From assembly GCF_013184525.1 (NCBI RefSeq), contig NZ_JAAOIZ010000003.1:1-64000 (forward strand): a stretch of DNA of 64,000 nt, read 5' to 3'. This document shows, piece after piece, positions 17,059 to 26,154 of this stretch. The notes below the pieces were generated by a model. It did no database searches. It had not been told where the DNA came from and saw only the letters and a list, made by a program, of their open reading frames with translations. Every line of letters starts with the position of its first letter. Position 1 is the first letter of the stretch. The stretch is from Chryseobacterium sp. LAM-KRS1 (GTDB taxonomy: Bacteria > Bacteroidota > Bacteroidia > Flavobacteriales > Weeksellaceae). The translations under genes and the position numbers were made by a program.

Positions 17059-18090
17059 TTATTTACTTTTTTCAAGCATAAAACTGAATTTTGTACCTTC
17101 AAGGTACACGCTTTCAACTGTAATATTTTCTTTATGAGCCTCCAGAATATGCTTTACAATAGCCAAACCTAATCCCGAGCCTCCTTCTCTACGATTCCGG
17201 CTGGTTTCTACACGGTAAAAGCGCTCAAATATCCTCGGAAGAATTTCTGACTTGATTCCCATACCGTTGTCGATAACTTCAATTAAAACTTTATTCTTAA
17301 GGACGCTGGTTTTCACTACAACCTTTGCTTCCTGCCTGTTAGCATAGTGAATAGCATTAGATATCAAATTAATAAAAACCTGTGAGATTTTTTGTTTATC
17401 TGCTTCCACAAAGATCTGGGGATGCAGTGTCTGAATTTGTAATGTAGTATTGTGCTTTTCTGCTTCAAGATCAAGCAGATCAAAAACTTCTTTGATTAAC
17501 AAATTAACATCAAATCTCGAAACCGTAAGATTGATCTCTCCGGCCTCAAGCCTGTTGATCATATCCAGATCGGTAACAATAGCAATCAGTCTTTCTACGG
17601 ATATATCTATTCTTTCAAGATATTTATCGCGAATAGTCAGGTTATCTACTCCCCCATCCCTCAACGTTTCTACATATCCCTGAATTGAAAACAATGGAGT
17701 CTTAAGCTCATGAGAAACATTTCCTATGTACTCCTTACGATAGCTTTCCATTTCCTTCATCATATCAATCTCAGAAACTTTTTGCTGATTGAGGTCTGAA
17801 AATCTCTCTCCTAATTCTTTAATGGTAATATTCTCGTCATTGGTATTTACAATTTCCTGTGGCAGGAGCTGGGAAAGCCCACGAACCTGTTTTTTACCAT
17901 AGTAATTGAACAGCAGTTCAAGAACGAGGTAGTTCACAATAAATATAACAACGAGACATATGATCAGCCCTATTTTAAAAAACGGTGTTTTATAATAAAT
18001 ATCCTTCAGCGAATCAAAGATGATCACCAATAGAAACATCACCAATGTGATAAGACATGATGCTACAAGAGTAAGCCTGTAAAATTTCAA
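17059..18090 (-). CDS. Sensor histidine kinase (PhoR-like)
   Basis: 343 residues. Two membrane helices at about 8-25 and 38-60 with only a very short loop between them, so no large periplasmic sensor domain. HisKA contains phospho-acceptor His127 in GNVSHELKTPLFSI. The ATP-binding domain has the N box (FINLISNAIHYA), G1 (DNGMGI), F box (IFERFYRVE) and G2 (GGSGLGLAIVKHI). It phosphorylates the response regulator encoded 45 bases upstream. Layout and kinase sequence resemble PhoR, which responds to phosphate starvation in other bacteria. That signal is inferred, since no pst or phoU genes are visible here. Confidence 0.9.
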   Translation of the reverse strand: MKFYRLTLVASCLITLVMFLLVIIFDSLKDIYYKTPFFKIGLIICLVVIFIVNYLVLELLFNYYGKKQVRGLSQLLPQEIVNTNDENITIKELGERFSDLNQQKVSEIDMMKEMESYRKEYIGNVSHELKTPLFSIQGYVETLRDGGVDNLTIRDKYLERIDISVERLIAIVTDLDMINRLEAGEINLTVSRFDVNLLIKEVFDLLDLEAEKHNTTLQIQTLHPQIFVEADKQKISQVFINLISNAIHYANRQEAKVVVKTSVLKNKVLIEVIDNGMGIKSEILPRIFERFYRVETSRNRREGGSGLGLAIVKHILEAHKENITVESVYLEGTKFSFMLEKSK

Positions 18091-18135
18091 TTTTACAAAT
18101 TTTTATGGTTATAAGGTAAAGGTAGGCTATTTCAA

Positions 18136-18819
18136 TTAAACGATCAGTTTATACCCTATTCCTTTTAAAGTCTGAATGGTATTAATTCCTAATTTCTCTC
18201 TTAATCTTCTGATATGAACATCAATGGTTCTTTCTCCGACAATCACATCATTTCCCCAGACTTTCTCAAGAATTTCTTCTCTTTTGAAAACTTTTTCCGT
18301 ATTGGAGGCTAAAAGATATAGCAGATCAAATTCTTTCTTAGGAAGTAAAAACTGCTGCCCACTTTTAGAAACCCTGAAGTTATCTTTATCAATAATCAAG
18401 TCTCCAATTTCAATTAGCTTAGCATTGTCTGACACCTGAGATGTTAGCTGTAACAGAGCATTTACTTTAGAAATAAGGATTTTCGGTTTGATCAGCTTTA
18501 CAATATAATCATTGGCTCCGGCCTGGAAACCTGCTAACTGAGAAAACTCTTCACTTCTTGCAGAAAGGAATACAATCAATGATTTTTGAAGTTCCTTTAC
18601 CTTTCGAAGTTCCTGACAAGTTTCGATACCATCTTTTTCAGGCATCATTACGTCTAGTAAAATTAGATCCGGAACAATTTCTTTGGCTTTTTCTATTCCT
18701 TCGTTACCATTGGTAGCGGTATAAATGTCGTAGCCTTCCTTTTCTAAATTGTAAGACAGAATCTCTAAAATATCGAGTTCATCGTCTATTAAGAGTATTT
18801 TCTTTTGGTTCATTTTCAA
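18136..18819 (-). CDS. OmpR/PhoB-family response regulator
   Basis: 227 residues. The receiver domain has the acidic pair Asp12/Asp13, phospho-acceptor Asp56 (LILLDVMMP), Ser87 (FLSARS) and Lys108. A C-terminal winged-helix DNA-binding domain (about 130-227) ends ERTIDVHIRRLREKLG. Two departures from the consensus occur at the alpha4-beta5-alpha5 face: ANDY in place of ADDY, and Lys108 followed by Leu109 where a Pro is nearly invariant. It is co-transcribed with the histidine kinase and divergent from the TonB receptor gene, so control of that receptor is likely but unproven. Confidence 0.92.
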   Translation of the reverse strand: MKMNQKKILLIDDELDILEILSYNLEKEGYDIYTATNGNEGIEKAKEIVPDLILLDVMMPEKDGIETCQELRKVKELQKSLIVFLSARSEEFSQLAGFQAGANDYIVKLIKPKILISKVNALLQLTSQVSDNAKLIEIGDLIIDKDNFRVSKSGQQFLLPKKEFDLLYLLASNTEKVFKREEILEKVWGNDVIVGERTIDVHIRRLREKLGINTIQTLKGIGYKLIV

Positions 18820-18830
18820 TTTTTACGTGT

Positions 18831-18865
18831 CAAAGTTAATAATTTTTGTACCATAGAATAACAAA
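18831..18865 (-). promoter_or_regulatory. Promoter of the two-component operon
   Basis: Minus-strand TTTG (plus 18862-18865), 23 bases, then TAACTTTG (plus 18831-18838), 12 to 19 bases before the response-regulator ATG. It matches the Bacteroidetes -33/-7 pattern at the long end of the allowed spacing. Confidence 0.5.
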
Positions 18866-18885
18866 TCATCCATCGTTCATATAAA

Positions 18886-18921
18886 GTTAACAATTATATT
18901 GTTTTGTTAATGTTTAGTTAA
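18886..18921. promoter_or_regulatory. Direct GTTAA repeats between the two-component genes and the TonB receptor
   Basis: GTTAA occurs at 18886, 18906 and 18917, i.e. spaced 20 and 11 bases. An 11-base period is what PhoB/PhoP-type regulators bind as tandem half sites on one helix face. The position in the divergent intergenic region makes it a candidate site for the adjacent regulator. In such AT-rich DNA a chance origin is possible. Confidence 0.3.
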
Positions 18922-19000
18922 GGAAAAATTAAATTTTAATAAACCATTAAGACCGATAAACTTTTATTCCTTTGCACCGAAAGAATATAGTAAAAATAAA

Positions 19001-21652
19001 ATGAATTTTAGAAAAGCTAGTATAGCGGTTATCTTTTTAACCGCCTCATCGACTGCGTTTTACGCTCAAGATACCAGGCAGGACACCATCAAGAAAGAGA
19101 AGAAAATCGAAGGTGTTGTCATCCAGGGAAGTAGCAATAAAAAAACTGAAACTGCTGTATTAGGAGAACAGAAAAAAGCAATTATCCAGAAACAGGCTGT
19201 AAGTGCTGAGGAAATTTCCAGAAAGGGAATCTCTAACGTAGAACAAGGCCTTACAAAAGTAACCGGAATCACTACAGTGGAAGGACGAGGGCTTTTCGTA
19301 AGAGGTCTAGAGGAAAGATATAATTATCTTTTAATTAATGGTCTTGGCTCTCCTTCCAATAACCCTTTCCAAAAAATCATTGCATTAAAGCAATTCCCTA
19401 CCGACGTTGTGGGTAAACTCAATATCTACAAAACATTCAATTCTAACCTTTACGGAGATTTTGCCGGAGCTACTTTTGATATCGAAACTTTAACGATTGA
19501 TAAGCCCTTTTCGAAAATTGAATTTAGTGTTGGGGTTAATACATTGAGTACATTCAGAGATAACTTTAAAGTGGCTGAAGGTGCAGATGGGATGAATGGA
19601 TACTTAGGTTTAAATTCAAGAGATAGACGATTACCTGGCGAAATCAGAAATTCAAGGCCAAACAACTACAGATTTTCTGCTAATGAATCTCTAAACTCTT
19701 TTAAAGATTCCTGGAATGTAGACAACGTAAAAGCATTACCAAATACCAGTATTGGTTTTACAACTGCTCAAAAGGTAAAAATGGGATCTGGAAATTTAGG
19801 AATTTTATTCTCGTTAAACCAGGGAACTAAATTTGAATATAAAGAAGGAGCTAATAACCAATTCAGATCACAAGGTAAAGATTCTTTCATTGATAATATG
19901 AACTTTCTTAATCGTAAACAATACAATTACGAAACAGAATCTTCGGCATTGCTAGGTCTTGGATATAAAAACAAAGGAACTGTTGTTAATCTTAATGCAA
20001 TTTATCTACAAAACACTAATAATATAATTGAAGATAATTTCGGATATAAAGACAATTTAGTTCAAAATAAAAAATCTGGTTTCTTTAGAACCAATCAATT
20101 GGATGTTTCAAGATTTTTGGATCTACAATTAACAGCTTCACAAAAAATCACCGATAGACATCAGGTAAAAGCCGGGGCAAGTTATGTCATTAACAACTAT
20201 AGCCAACCGGATAGAAAAATTATTGATGGTAACCGTACGGACCCGAAGACAGGAGCTATTCTTCCTGAAAATATGATTCAAATGCGTTATGGCGGAAATA
20301 ACCTTATCCGTCAATATTTAGATGTAGACTCTAGATTCTACGGTTCAGCATTTGCTGAATACCAGTTGTCTTTAGGAGAAAAAGGGGATCGAAAAGATTA
20401 TCCTATACAGATAGCAGTAGGTTATAATGGATTCTCGGATTTCAGAAAAACTTCTTATAGATTCTTGTTTGGACGTACCTCCAATCCATCTTTGGCTCCG
20501 TTCGTTGTTAACATTGATACCCCACAAGATACATTTGATACATCGATAAGAAATGGAGATTTATTCTATCAGGAAGGTTCTGATGTTTCCCAGTTCTTTT
20601 CGAGTTTTTATCAGATTATCAACGGAGGTTATGCCAACGTTAATTTTAAACCCACCGACTCTTGGGACGTTTTATTGGGGGCAAGATATGAAAATGATAT
20701 GACGCTTATCCGTTATTCTGATCAAGGTGCGGCTAAAAAGAATAACCTTGAGAAAAATAAGGATTTCTTTTTACCATCGTTAGCAATTAAAAAAGCACTT
20801 AACAATAAACATAATTTAAGATTTGCTTTTAGTAAGACCGTTACACGTCCTATCCTTATTGAGACAATGCCTATTAAGTATATTAGTCCTGATAATGTAA
20901 ATATTGTAGGAAATCAAAATATTAAAAATAGTGAGAACTACAATTTTGATTTAAAATGGGAATATTACCCAAGTACAAAAGAGATGTTTGCGGTGAACTT
21001 ATTTGCAAAAAGAATTGATAACGCAATTGAACGTTCTCTAACAGCATCGGCAGACGCAACGGGTTCTACAATTACATTCTTTAATGCAAAAAAAGCTGAA
21101 TTATACGGTGTAGAACTAGAAGGAATTTTAAGCTTAAACAGAATCTCTGAAACCCTTAAAAACTTCACACTAGGTGCTAATGCTACTATTATGCATTCAA
21201 ATGTTGAGAGAAGCCAAGAACAATTAAACATGGAACAACCAACCTGGTTTAAAAATACCGGGGAAACACTTCATAAAAGAGGTTTACAAGGTGCAGCTCC
21301 TTATACAATCAACGCAGATTTAAAATACGAAATAAAGAATCGTAATAATCTGGCTCAAACATTCTCTCTTGTATATAATGTTTCAGGAAGTAAAATCTAT
21401 GCAACGGGGGGAACAGGTACAGATAACTATTATGAAAAACCTTTCCATCAGGTAGATTTCGTTTATCAAGGACAACTTACTAAAAACTGGAATGTGAAGT
21501 TTGCTGTTCAAAATATTCTTGACAGTAAATATAGAATCCTGTTGGGAGAAGACAAAAGCTATTTACCTCTAAGAGTAGAAGACGGAAGCAATGTCCTTAC
21601 AGATTATTACAGAGGTGTTACATTCAACCTTACGGTTGGTTACACATTCTAA
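19001..21652 (+). CDS. TonB-dependent outer-membrane receptor
   Basis: 883 residues. Signal peptide (1-22, TAFYAQ), a TonB box-like KKIEGVVIQG near 34-43, and a plug domain (ISRKGISNVEQGLTKVTGI, RGLFVRGLEERYNYLLING) preceding a 22-strand-type barrel ending in aromatic Phe (LTVGYTF). It lacks the SusC-type extra domain, so it belongs with siderophore/metabolite receptors. Its partner gene 42 bases downstream encodes a beta-helix lipoprotein. The neighbouring PhoR/PhoB-like pair suggests induction by phosphate or another starvation signal; this is inference. A TTCCTTTGCA promoter-like element lies near 18968-18977. Confidence 0.92.
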   Translation: MNFRKASIAVIFLTASSTAFYAQDTRQDTIKKEKKIEGVVIQGSSNKKTETAVLGEQKKAIIQKQAVSAEEISRKGISNVEQGLTKVTGITTVEGRGLFVRGLEERYNYLLINGLGSPSNNPFQKIIALKQFPTDVVGKLNIYKTFNSNLYGDFAGATFDIETLTIDKPFSKIEFSVGVNTLSTFRDNFKVAEGADGMNGYLGLNSRDRRLPGEIRNSRPNNYRFSANESLNSFKDSWNVDNVKALPNTSIGFTTAQKVKMGSGNLGILFSLNQGTKFEYKEGANNQFRSQGKDSFIDNMNFLNRKQYNYETESSALLGLGYKNKGTVVNLNAIYLQNTNNIIEDNFGYKDNLVQNKKSGFFRTNQLDVSRFLDLQLTASQKITDRHQVKAGASYVINNYSQPDRKIIDGNRTDPKTGAILPENMIQMRYGGNNLIRQYLDVDSRFYGSAFAEYQLSLGEKGDRKDYPIQIAVGYNGFSDFRKTSYRFLFGRTSNPSLAPFVVNIDTPQDTFDTSIRNGDLFYQEGSDVSQFFSSFYQIINGGYANVNFKPTDSWDVLLGARYENDMTLIRYSDQGAAKKNNLEKNKDFFLPSLAIKKALNNKHNLRFAFSKTVTRPILIETMPIKYISPDNVNIVGNQNIKNSENYNFDLKWEYYPSTKEMFAVNLFAKRIDNAIERSLTASADATGSTITFFNAKKAELYGVELEGILSLNRISETLKNFTLGANATIMHSNVERSQEQLNMEQPTWFKNTGETLHKRGLQGAAPYTINADLKYEIKNRNNLAQTFSLVYNVSGSKIYATGGTGTDNYYEKPFHQVDFVYQGQLTKNWNVKFAVQNILDSKYRILLGEDKSYLPLRVEDGSNVLTDYYRGVTFNLTVGYTF

Positions 21653-21694
21653 ATCAATTTAATTTATAAAGAAAGAATAAAAATAAGTATAAAA

Positions 21695-22918
21695 ATGAAA
21701 AGAAGAGTTTTATCATTATTATCGTTAACAGTGGTGTTAACATTAGCCTTAAATTCATGTACTATTGATGTAAATGATGGCTTGGGAGAAGGAAATACGG
21801 TTACAACTCCAGGAACTACTGAAAGTGTTCTAAGCGGAAGCGGAACTTTATCAGGAACTATTACAAAAGACCTTTTAATAAAAAAAGGAAATTATACATT
21901 AGATGGAATTGTAAAAATAACTAACAATGCTACCATCACAATTGAAGCAGGAGCTACATTCAATGTTGTAACTACAAAAACAAGTGGTTTAGTTGTTCTT
22001 CAGGATGGTAAAATAAATGCAGTTGGAACAGCTTCTGAACCAATTGTATTCACTACTTCAACAAAGACTCCGGGTGATTGGGGTGGAATTACATTATATG
22101 GAAATGCACCTATTAAAGCAGTAAACGGAAATACTCAGGCACTTTCTGAAGACGGAAATAATGTTTATTATGGAGGAAGTGATGCGAATTCAAATTCCGG
22201 AACTATGAAATTTGTTCGTGTTGAGTACGCTGGAAAGAAAATCGGTGATGGTACTTCAGAAACCAATTCAATGACTTTCTACGCTGTAGGAGCAGGTACT
22301 ACCTTAGAAAATCTTGTAACTTACAAAGGAACAGATGACGGGTATGAATTCTTCGGAGGGACTGTAAGTGCTAAAAATATTGTTTCTTATGGCAACTTCG
22401 ATGATTCATTTGACTGGCAAGATGCATGGAGTGGTCAAAACAATACCAATTGGTATGCTTTTCAGACAGGAACAGGAAACTTTGGAATGGAAATAGAAGC
22501 TTCCAGTAACATAGATAATGTTGCTCCAAAAATTTCAAATATTACATTAATTAGAGATGCAAATACTAATCCTGAAGCAGCTAATTCTCCGGAAATTTCT
22601 GCAATCCAATTTAAAAAACATGGAACAGGAATTTTCTCAAATGTTTATATCAGTGGATATAAAAATATTGGTAACCAAAAAGCGTATGCTGTTCTTATTC
22701 AGGATGCTGCTACGGAAAATAGTCAGGTAAACAATAATAAAGTAAAAGTAGAACCTCTTACCTATTTAAACTCTGACAATGCAGGAGTTTGGGGATATGC
22801 ATATAATCCAAACGGTGGAAAAACTTTCACAAACGCAACAACAGTTACAAAAGTTACATTGGTACCAGGAGCTTGGGCTACGGTAGATGGTGTTAACCTT
22901 TTAGCTGGATTACAATAA
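21695..22918 (+). CDS. Surface lipoprotein with right-handed beta-helix
   Basis: 407 residues. Lipoprotein signal (lipobox LNSC, Cys22). Most of the chain is repetitive Thr/Asn/Gly-rich beta structure of the parallel beta-helix type (SGTITKDLLIKKGNYTL, VKITNNATITIEAGATF, GTASEPIVFTT, GDWGGITLYGNAPI), with conserved DDGYEFFGGTV and DDSFDWQDAWSG segments. The family is common beside TonB receptors of Bacteroidetes and Proteobacteria and may capture or process the ligand. No catalytic motif can be named. It is co-transcribed with the receptor gene and closed by a strong terminator. Confidence 0.85.
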   Translation: MKRRVLSLLSLTVVLTLALNSCTIDVNDGLGEGNTVTTPGTTESVLSGSGTLSGTITKDLLIKKGNYTLDGIVKITNNATITIEAGATFNVVTTKTSGLVVLQDGKINAVGTASEPIVFTTSTKTPGDWGGITLYGNAPIKAVNGNTQALSEDGNNVYYGGSDANSNSGTMKFVRVEYAGKKIGDGTSETNSMTFYAVGAGTTLENLVTYKGTDDGYEFFGGTVSAKNIVSYGNFDDSFDWQDAWSGQNNTNWYAFQTGTGNFGMEIEASSNIDNVAPKISNITLIRDANTNPEAANSPEISAIQFKKHGTGIFSNVYISGYKNIGNQKAYAVLIQDAATENSQVNNNKVKVEPLTYLNSDNAGVWGYAYNPNGGKTFTNATTVTKVTLVPGAWATVDGVNLLAGLQ

Positions 22919-22945
22919 GCAAGTAATAGTTTCTCATATCACATT

Positions 22946-22979
22946 AAAAGCCATCAGAAAACTCTCTGATGGCTTTTTT
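22946..22979 (+). terminator. Strong terminator of the TonB receptor operon
   Basis: Perfect 13-bp stem AAAAGCCATCAGA / TCTGATGGCTTTT with a 6-base loop and a T-run. Confidence 0.9.
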
Positions 22980-22991
22980 AATTTATTACAC

Positions 22992-23017
22992 AAAAAAGAC
23001 ATTGAAAATCTTCAATG
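22992..23017 (-). terminator. Weak terminator for the convergent gene
   Basis: CATTGAA / TTCAATG hairpin with a 4-base loop, followed on minus by TCTTTTTTG. It lies about 100 bases past the stop of the gene at 23116-23640. Confidence 0.4.
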
Positions 23018-23115
23018 CCCTTTTATATAATACCGTTTTCTAGGAAATCACAAGATATATCCTAACATGTTTAAATTAGTAAAGTTTGGTCATAGTTAAT
23101 TAGTTTCGTTGTTGA

Positions 23116-23640
23116 TCAGATCGTAAAAAAATCTTTTGGAATTACTTCTTTCATTTCCTTTGTCTTGAGCAGTCTGTTTTGTCCATAATGCTCTATGGCA
23201 ATCACCTTCTTCAAATCACTTTTAGTAATTTTAGGTTCCAGAAGTAAGGAGTAAAATTTTGCAATGTCTACCCTTAAACTTTCAGTCTCTATGCTGTATT
23301 TTTCTTCACCCGACTTAAGACATTGATCAAATAATTTTAGCAGCTGATGAAAATGAATCAATTCTTCTTTTGAAAGAGTCGTTTTTTTGTTGAAAAGCTT
23401 AAATTTACCTTTACTGTTCCTGGTCTCTTCCTGGGCAGGAAAGTCGTTAAAATCCCCATCGGGAACATTCAACTTAATCTTCAGATAGCTAATCATTTGT
23501 TCAGGGGATATTCTTTCCTGATAGTAATCGTGGAGTTCTTTAAGGGAAGTCCACCTGCTTCTATCAAGTGATAAATCCACTTGTCGCAGAAAAGCATAGA
23601 AGAAAAGAATTTGTTTGTAATCTACTTCTAATTCATTCAT
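23116..23640 (-). CDS. Hypothetical cytoplasmic protein (174 aa)
   Basis: Not recognised. No signal peptide or membrane segment; mostly helical by composition, with Lys/Glu/Leu-rich stretches (LSKEELIHFHQLLKLFDQCLKSGEE, PKITKSDLKKVIAIEHYGQNRLLKTKEMKEV). The C-terminal part may be a small DNA- or protein-binding helical bundle, but no known motif can be claimed. It stands alone, with an inverted repeat overlapping a -7 element about 110 bases upstream, which suggests it is regulated. Confidence 0.65.
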   Translation of the reverse strand: MNELEVDYKQILFFYAFLRQVDLSLDRSRWTSLKELHDYYQERISPEQMISYLKIKLNVPDGDFNDFPAQEETRNSKGKFKLFNKKTTLSKEELIHFHQLLKLFDQCLKSGEEKYSIETESLRVDIAKFYSLLLEPKITKSDLKKVIAIEHYGQNRLLKTKEMKEVIPKDFFTI

Positions 23641-23741
23641 AATATACAGTAATTTATAAGGGCTTTCCCCCTATTAGTAATAATGTTGGGAAAGTAAAAA
23701 AATAGTTTTCCGTAAAAATATTTGTGTGTAAGGTGTGTATT

Positions 23742-23760
23742 GTGTACTGCAAAAGTACAC
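23742..23760 (-). promoter_or_regulatory. Inverted repeat overlapping a -7 element
   Basis: GTGTACT-GCAAA-AGTACAC is a perfect 7-bp inverted repeat. On minus it contains TACTTTTG (plus 23750-23757), a TAnnTTTG -7 element. A repressor bound there would block polymerase for the gene at 23116-23640. No -33 match is seen. Confidence 0.4.
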
Positions 23761-23925
23761 GGTAATGACAATGCGAATTTATTTCATTATTAAATAATAA
23801 ACATATATTCTTATGTAAAATTAATATTAAAATTACCTTAACTGTATTTTTTTCAACATAAAATAAAAACACCAAAGTAAATTACAATGGTGCCCGGTTA
23901 CAAAAACAAGTATTAAAAAATTATA

Positions 23926-25176
23926 TTAAAACTCTTTCCAGAGTAAATGATCCTGGATCAGTAATCCCTCTATTTTAGGGACTCTTGCTACAGCTTCTGC
24001 AGAACAGCTCGCATTTAAAAAGACAGCATTTGCCTGGTCTCCTGCTTTTGGCCACAGCATGTCTCCTTTTTCATCCAGAGGTAAAATATTTTGTGTTGCA
24101 AATCCTAAAGTCCTTGAAAGTTCGGATTCTGTTTCATATCCATATAACTCAGCAATCAAATTAGCTTTCTGAAGCATATTTCCGGATCCGAAAGTGCTCC
24201 AGTGATCCTGGACATTATCATTTCCTACCAGAATATTCACTCCATATTTTTTGAGCGCTGGAACAGGCATAATTGTTCCTCTGAAAGGAATAGAAGAGGC
24301 TATTCCCACCTTAGCATTCGCAAGTCTTTCAGCGATTTCATTTGTTTCCTTTAAAGATAAATGCCCCAGGGCAAAAGCATGGCTGATGAAAGTTTTTTCC
24401 TTGAGAACCGGATTTTCAATAACCTTATCGATCAGATAATTGATGGTTTTCATCCCCGATTCACCTATTTCATGCAAATGAATATCAATTCCTTTCCCAT
24501 AATCCAGCGCCAACTGAACAGTGAAATCAATTACCTTTTCAATATTCCCATCAATTGAATAGGGGTCTAAACCACCTATAAAGCTTACACTTTTTAAGGC
24601 AGCCGCTTCTTTCATCAGGTGAGCCGAATCGGTATAATACAATCCATGTTGAGGGAAAGCCACCAGTTCAGCGCTGAAAAAATCTTTTTTATATTCTAAC
24701 GCTTTTTCTAAGTTTTCCAGGGATTGTAATCCTGAAGTAGGATCGACATTAAAATGAGTCCTCGCAAAAGTGGTTCCGTAAGACTGCAATAAAGAGATCA
24801 GCTCTCCTCCTCTTTCAACCGATGTCTTTAAAAGCTCAGGAATGATTTCCTGTTCATAAGCAATCATGTTTTTCACTGTTTTTCTTTTCGGCGATATTGC
24901 CTGCCATGGAAGCCCATATAAAGTTTTGTCCAGATGGATATGCATGTCACTAAATGCAGGGAGCATCAGTTTGCCATTTACATCAATCCCATCGGAATGT
25001 GCATTACCAGATAGGATATTTTTTATTGTTCCTTTTTCAATTTCAACACAAAACAAATCCGTTTTTGTTCTGATAACGTCTTTCTCATCGTAATCGAATC
25101 CGGTTTCCAGGCGGACGTTTTTCAACAGATAATTTCCGGAGGCAATAACCTTATAGTCTGGCTGCATAGTTCTCAT
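23926..25176 (-). CDS. Cytosine-deaminase-like amidohydrolase (cytoplasmic paralogue)
   Basis: 416 residues. A metal-dependent TIM-barrel amidohydrolase: His79-x-His81 in HIHLDK, His233 with Glu236 in DIHLHEIGESG, His266 in SHAFALG and Asp320 in GNDNVQDHW, the ligand pattern of the CodA-type deaminases. These enzymes deaminate or hydrolyse cyclic amides such as pyrimidines; the exact substrate is not predictable. There is no signal peptide (ATG at 25176, alternative ATG three codons on). It is the last of three same-strand genes: exported paralogue, AraC regulator, this one. Similarity to the exported paralogue is high over the whole barrel. Confidence 0.85.
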   Translation of the reverse strand: MRTMQPDYKVIASGNYLLKNVRLETGFDYDEKDVIRTKTDLFCVEIEKGTIKNILSGNAHSDGIDVNGKLMLPAFSDMHIHLDKTLYGLPWQAISPKRKTVKNMIAYEQEIIPELLKTSVERGGELISLLQSYGTTFARTHFNVDPTSGLQSLENLEKALEYKKDFFSAELVAFPQHGLYYTDSAHLMKEAAALKSVSFIGGLDPYSIDGNIEKVIDFTVQLALDYGKGIDIHLHEIGESGMKTINYLIDKVIENPVLKEKTFISHAFALGHLSLKETNEIAERLANAKVGIASSIPFRGTIMPVPALKKYGVNILVGNDNVQDHWSTFGSGNMLQKANLIAELYGYETESELSRTLGFATQNILPLDEKGDMLWPKAGDQANAVFLNASCSAEAVARVPKIEGLLIQDHLLWKEF

Positions 25177-25248
25177 TTTATGATAACAAAGTTAAGCCCA
25201 CCATCTCCAAAACAGGTGTACCAATTATATGATGCTTTGTACGGATTA

Positions 25249-26094
25249 TTACTCTTTAAATTGTGAAGGTGTCATTCCGGTTTGAGCCTTGAAAAATTTT
25301 GAAAAACTGGCGTGATCATAAAACCCAAGATCATATACAATATCTTTTACAGACATTGCAGACACTTTCAGCAGACGCTTGGCCTCAAGCAAAATGCGAT
25401 CCTGGATTAACGAGGAAGCCGATCTGTTCAGGTTCTTTCTGCATATTATATTTAAATAGTTGGCAGAGATATTTAATTTTTCCGCATAAAAAGAAACTGA
25501 ACGTTCCTCTTTAAAATATTGGTCAATAAATGACAAAAATTTAGAAATTACGGGGTTGGAATTAAAAATTTCAAAATCATTAAAAGCTCCTTCTACCGAT
25601 TTACTGATCAGCAAACCAATCACTTCTCCTCTTTTTTGAATCAGTTCCCAAAATACAGGCTTATTATTTAAAGAATCTTTAATGGCCTTAAATTCGTACA
25701 AAAGCTGCTGAAAGATTTCTTCAGAGACATCAATCACGGGATGATTCTGATAATACGATGCTGAAAACCGTAATACCGGAAGAAAACTTTCAAACCATTC
25801 ACGGCTGATCATCAGCTGATATCCTATTGTCTCTTTCTCTATTACCCATTGATGGACCTGTCCGGGAAAAACCAGGTGAATCTGACTATTTTCAACTTTG
25901 TACCCCACAAAATCAATCGTATGAAAACCTTTACCTATTTCAAAAAGGTTAATAATGAAAAAATCATGCTTATGAGGCTCATCGATTGATCTTTCACCAT
26001 GCAGCTCATTAAACAAAAGATGACAACCTTTTGACTGGTCCTCGCTGAATTCATGAATACCTAAGACGGGAAAATAATCTGACTGATGGCTCAT
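25249..26094 (-). CDS. AraC family transcriptional regulator
   Basis: 281 residues. The N-terminal ~150 residues form a cupin-type sensing domain (HKHDFFIINLFEIGKGFH, VHLVFPGQVHQW-like). The C-terminal ~100 residues carry the double helix-turn-helix (YAEKLNISANYLNIICRKNL; VKDIVYDLGFYDHASFSKFFKAQTGMTPSQF). It is placed between the two amidohydrolase genes, 60 bases after the exported one and 72 bases before the cytoplasmic one, and should regulate them in response to their substrate or product. Confidence 0.9.
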   Translation of the reverse strand: MSHQSDYFPVLGIHEFSEDQSKGCHLLFNELHGERSIDEPHKHDFFIINLFEIGKGFHTIDFVGYKVENSQIHLVFPGQVHQWVIEKETIGYQLMISREWFESFLPVLRFSASYYQNHPVIDVSEEIFQQLLYEFKAIKDSLNNKPVFWELIQKRGEVIGLLISKSVEGAFNDFEIFNSNPVISKFLSFIDQYFKEERSVSFYAEKLNISANYLNIICRKNLNRSASSLIQDRILLEAKRLLKVSAMSVKDIVYDLGFYDHASFSKFFKAQTGMTPSQFKE

Positions 26095-26154
26095 TCCGCT
26101 TTTAATTTACTCTCTAAAATAAGTAAATTCTGCCAGAATAGATCACAACCTCTA

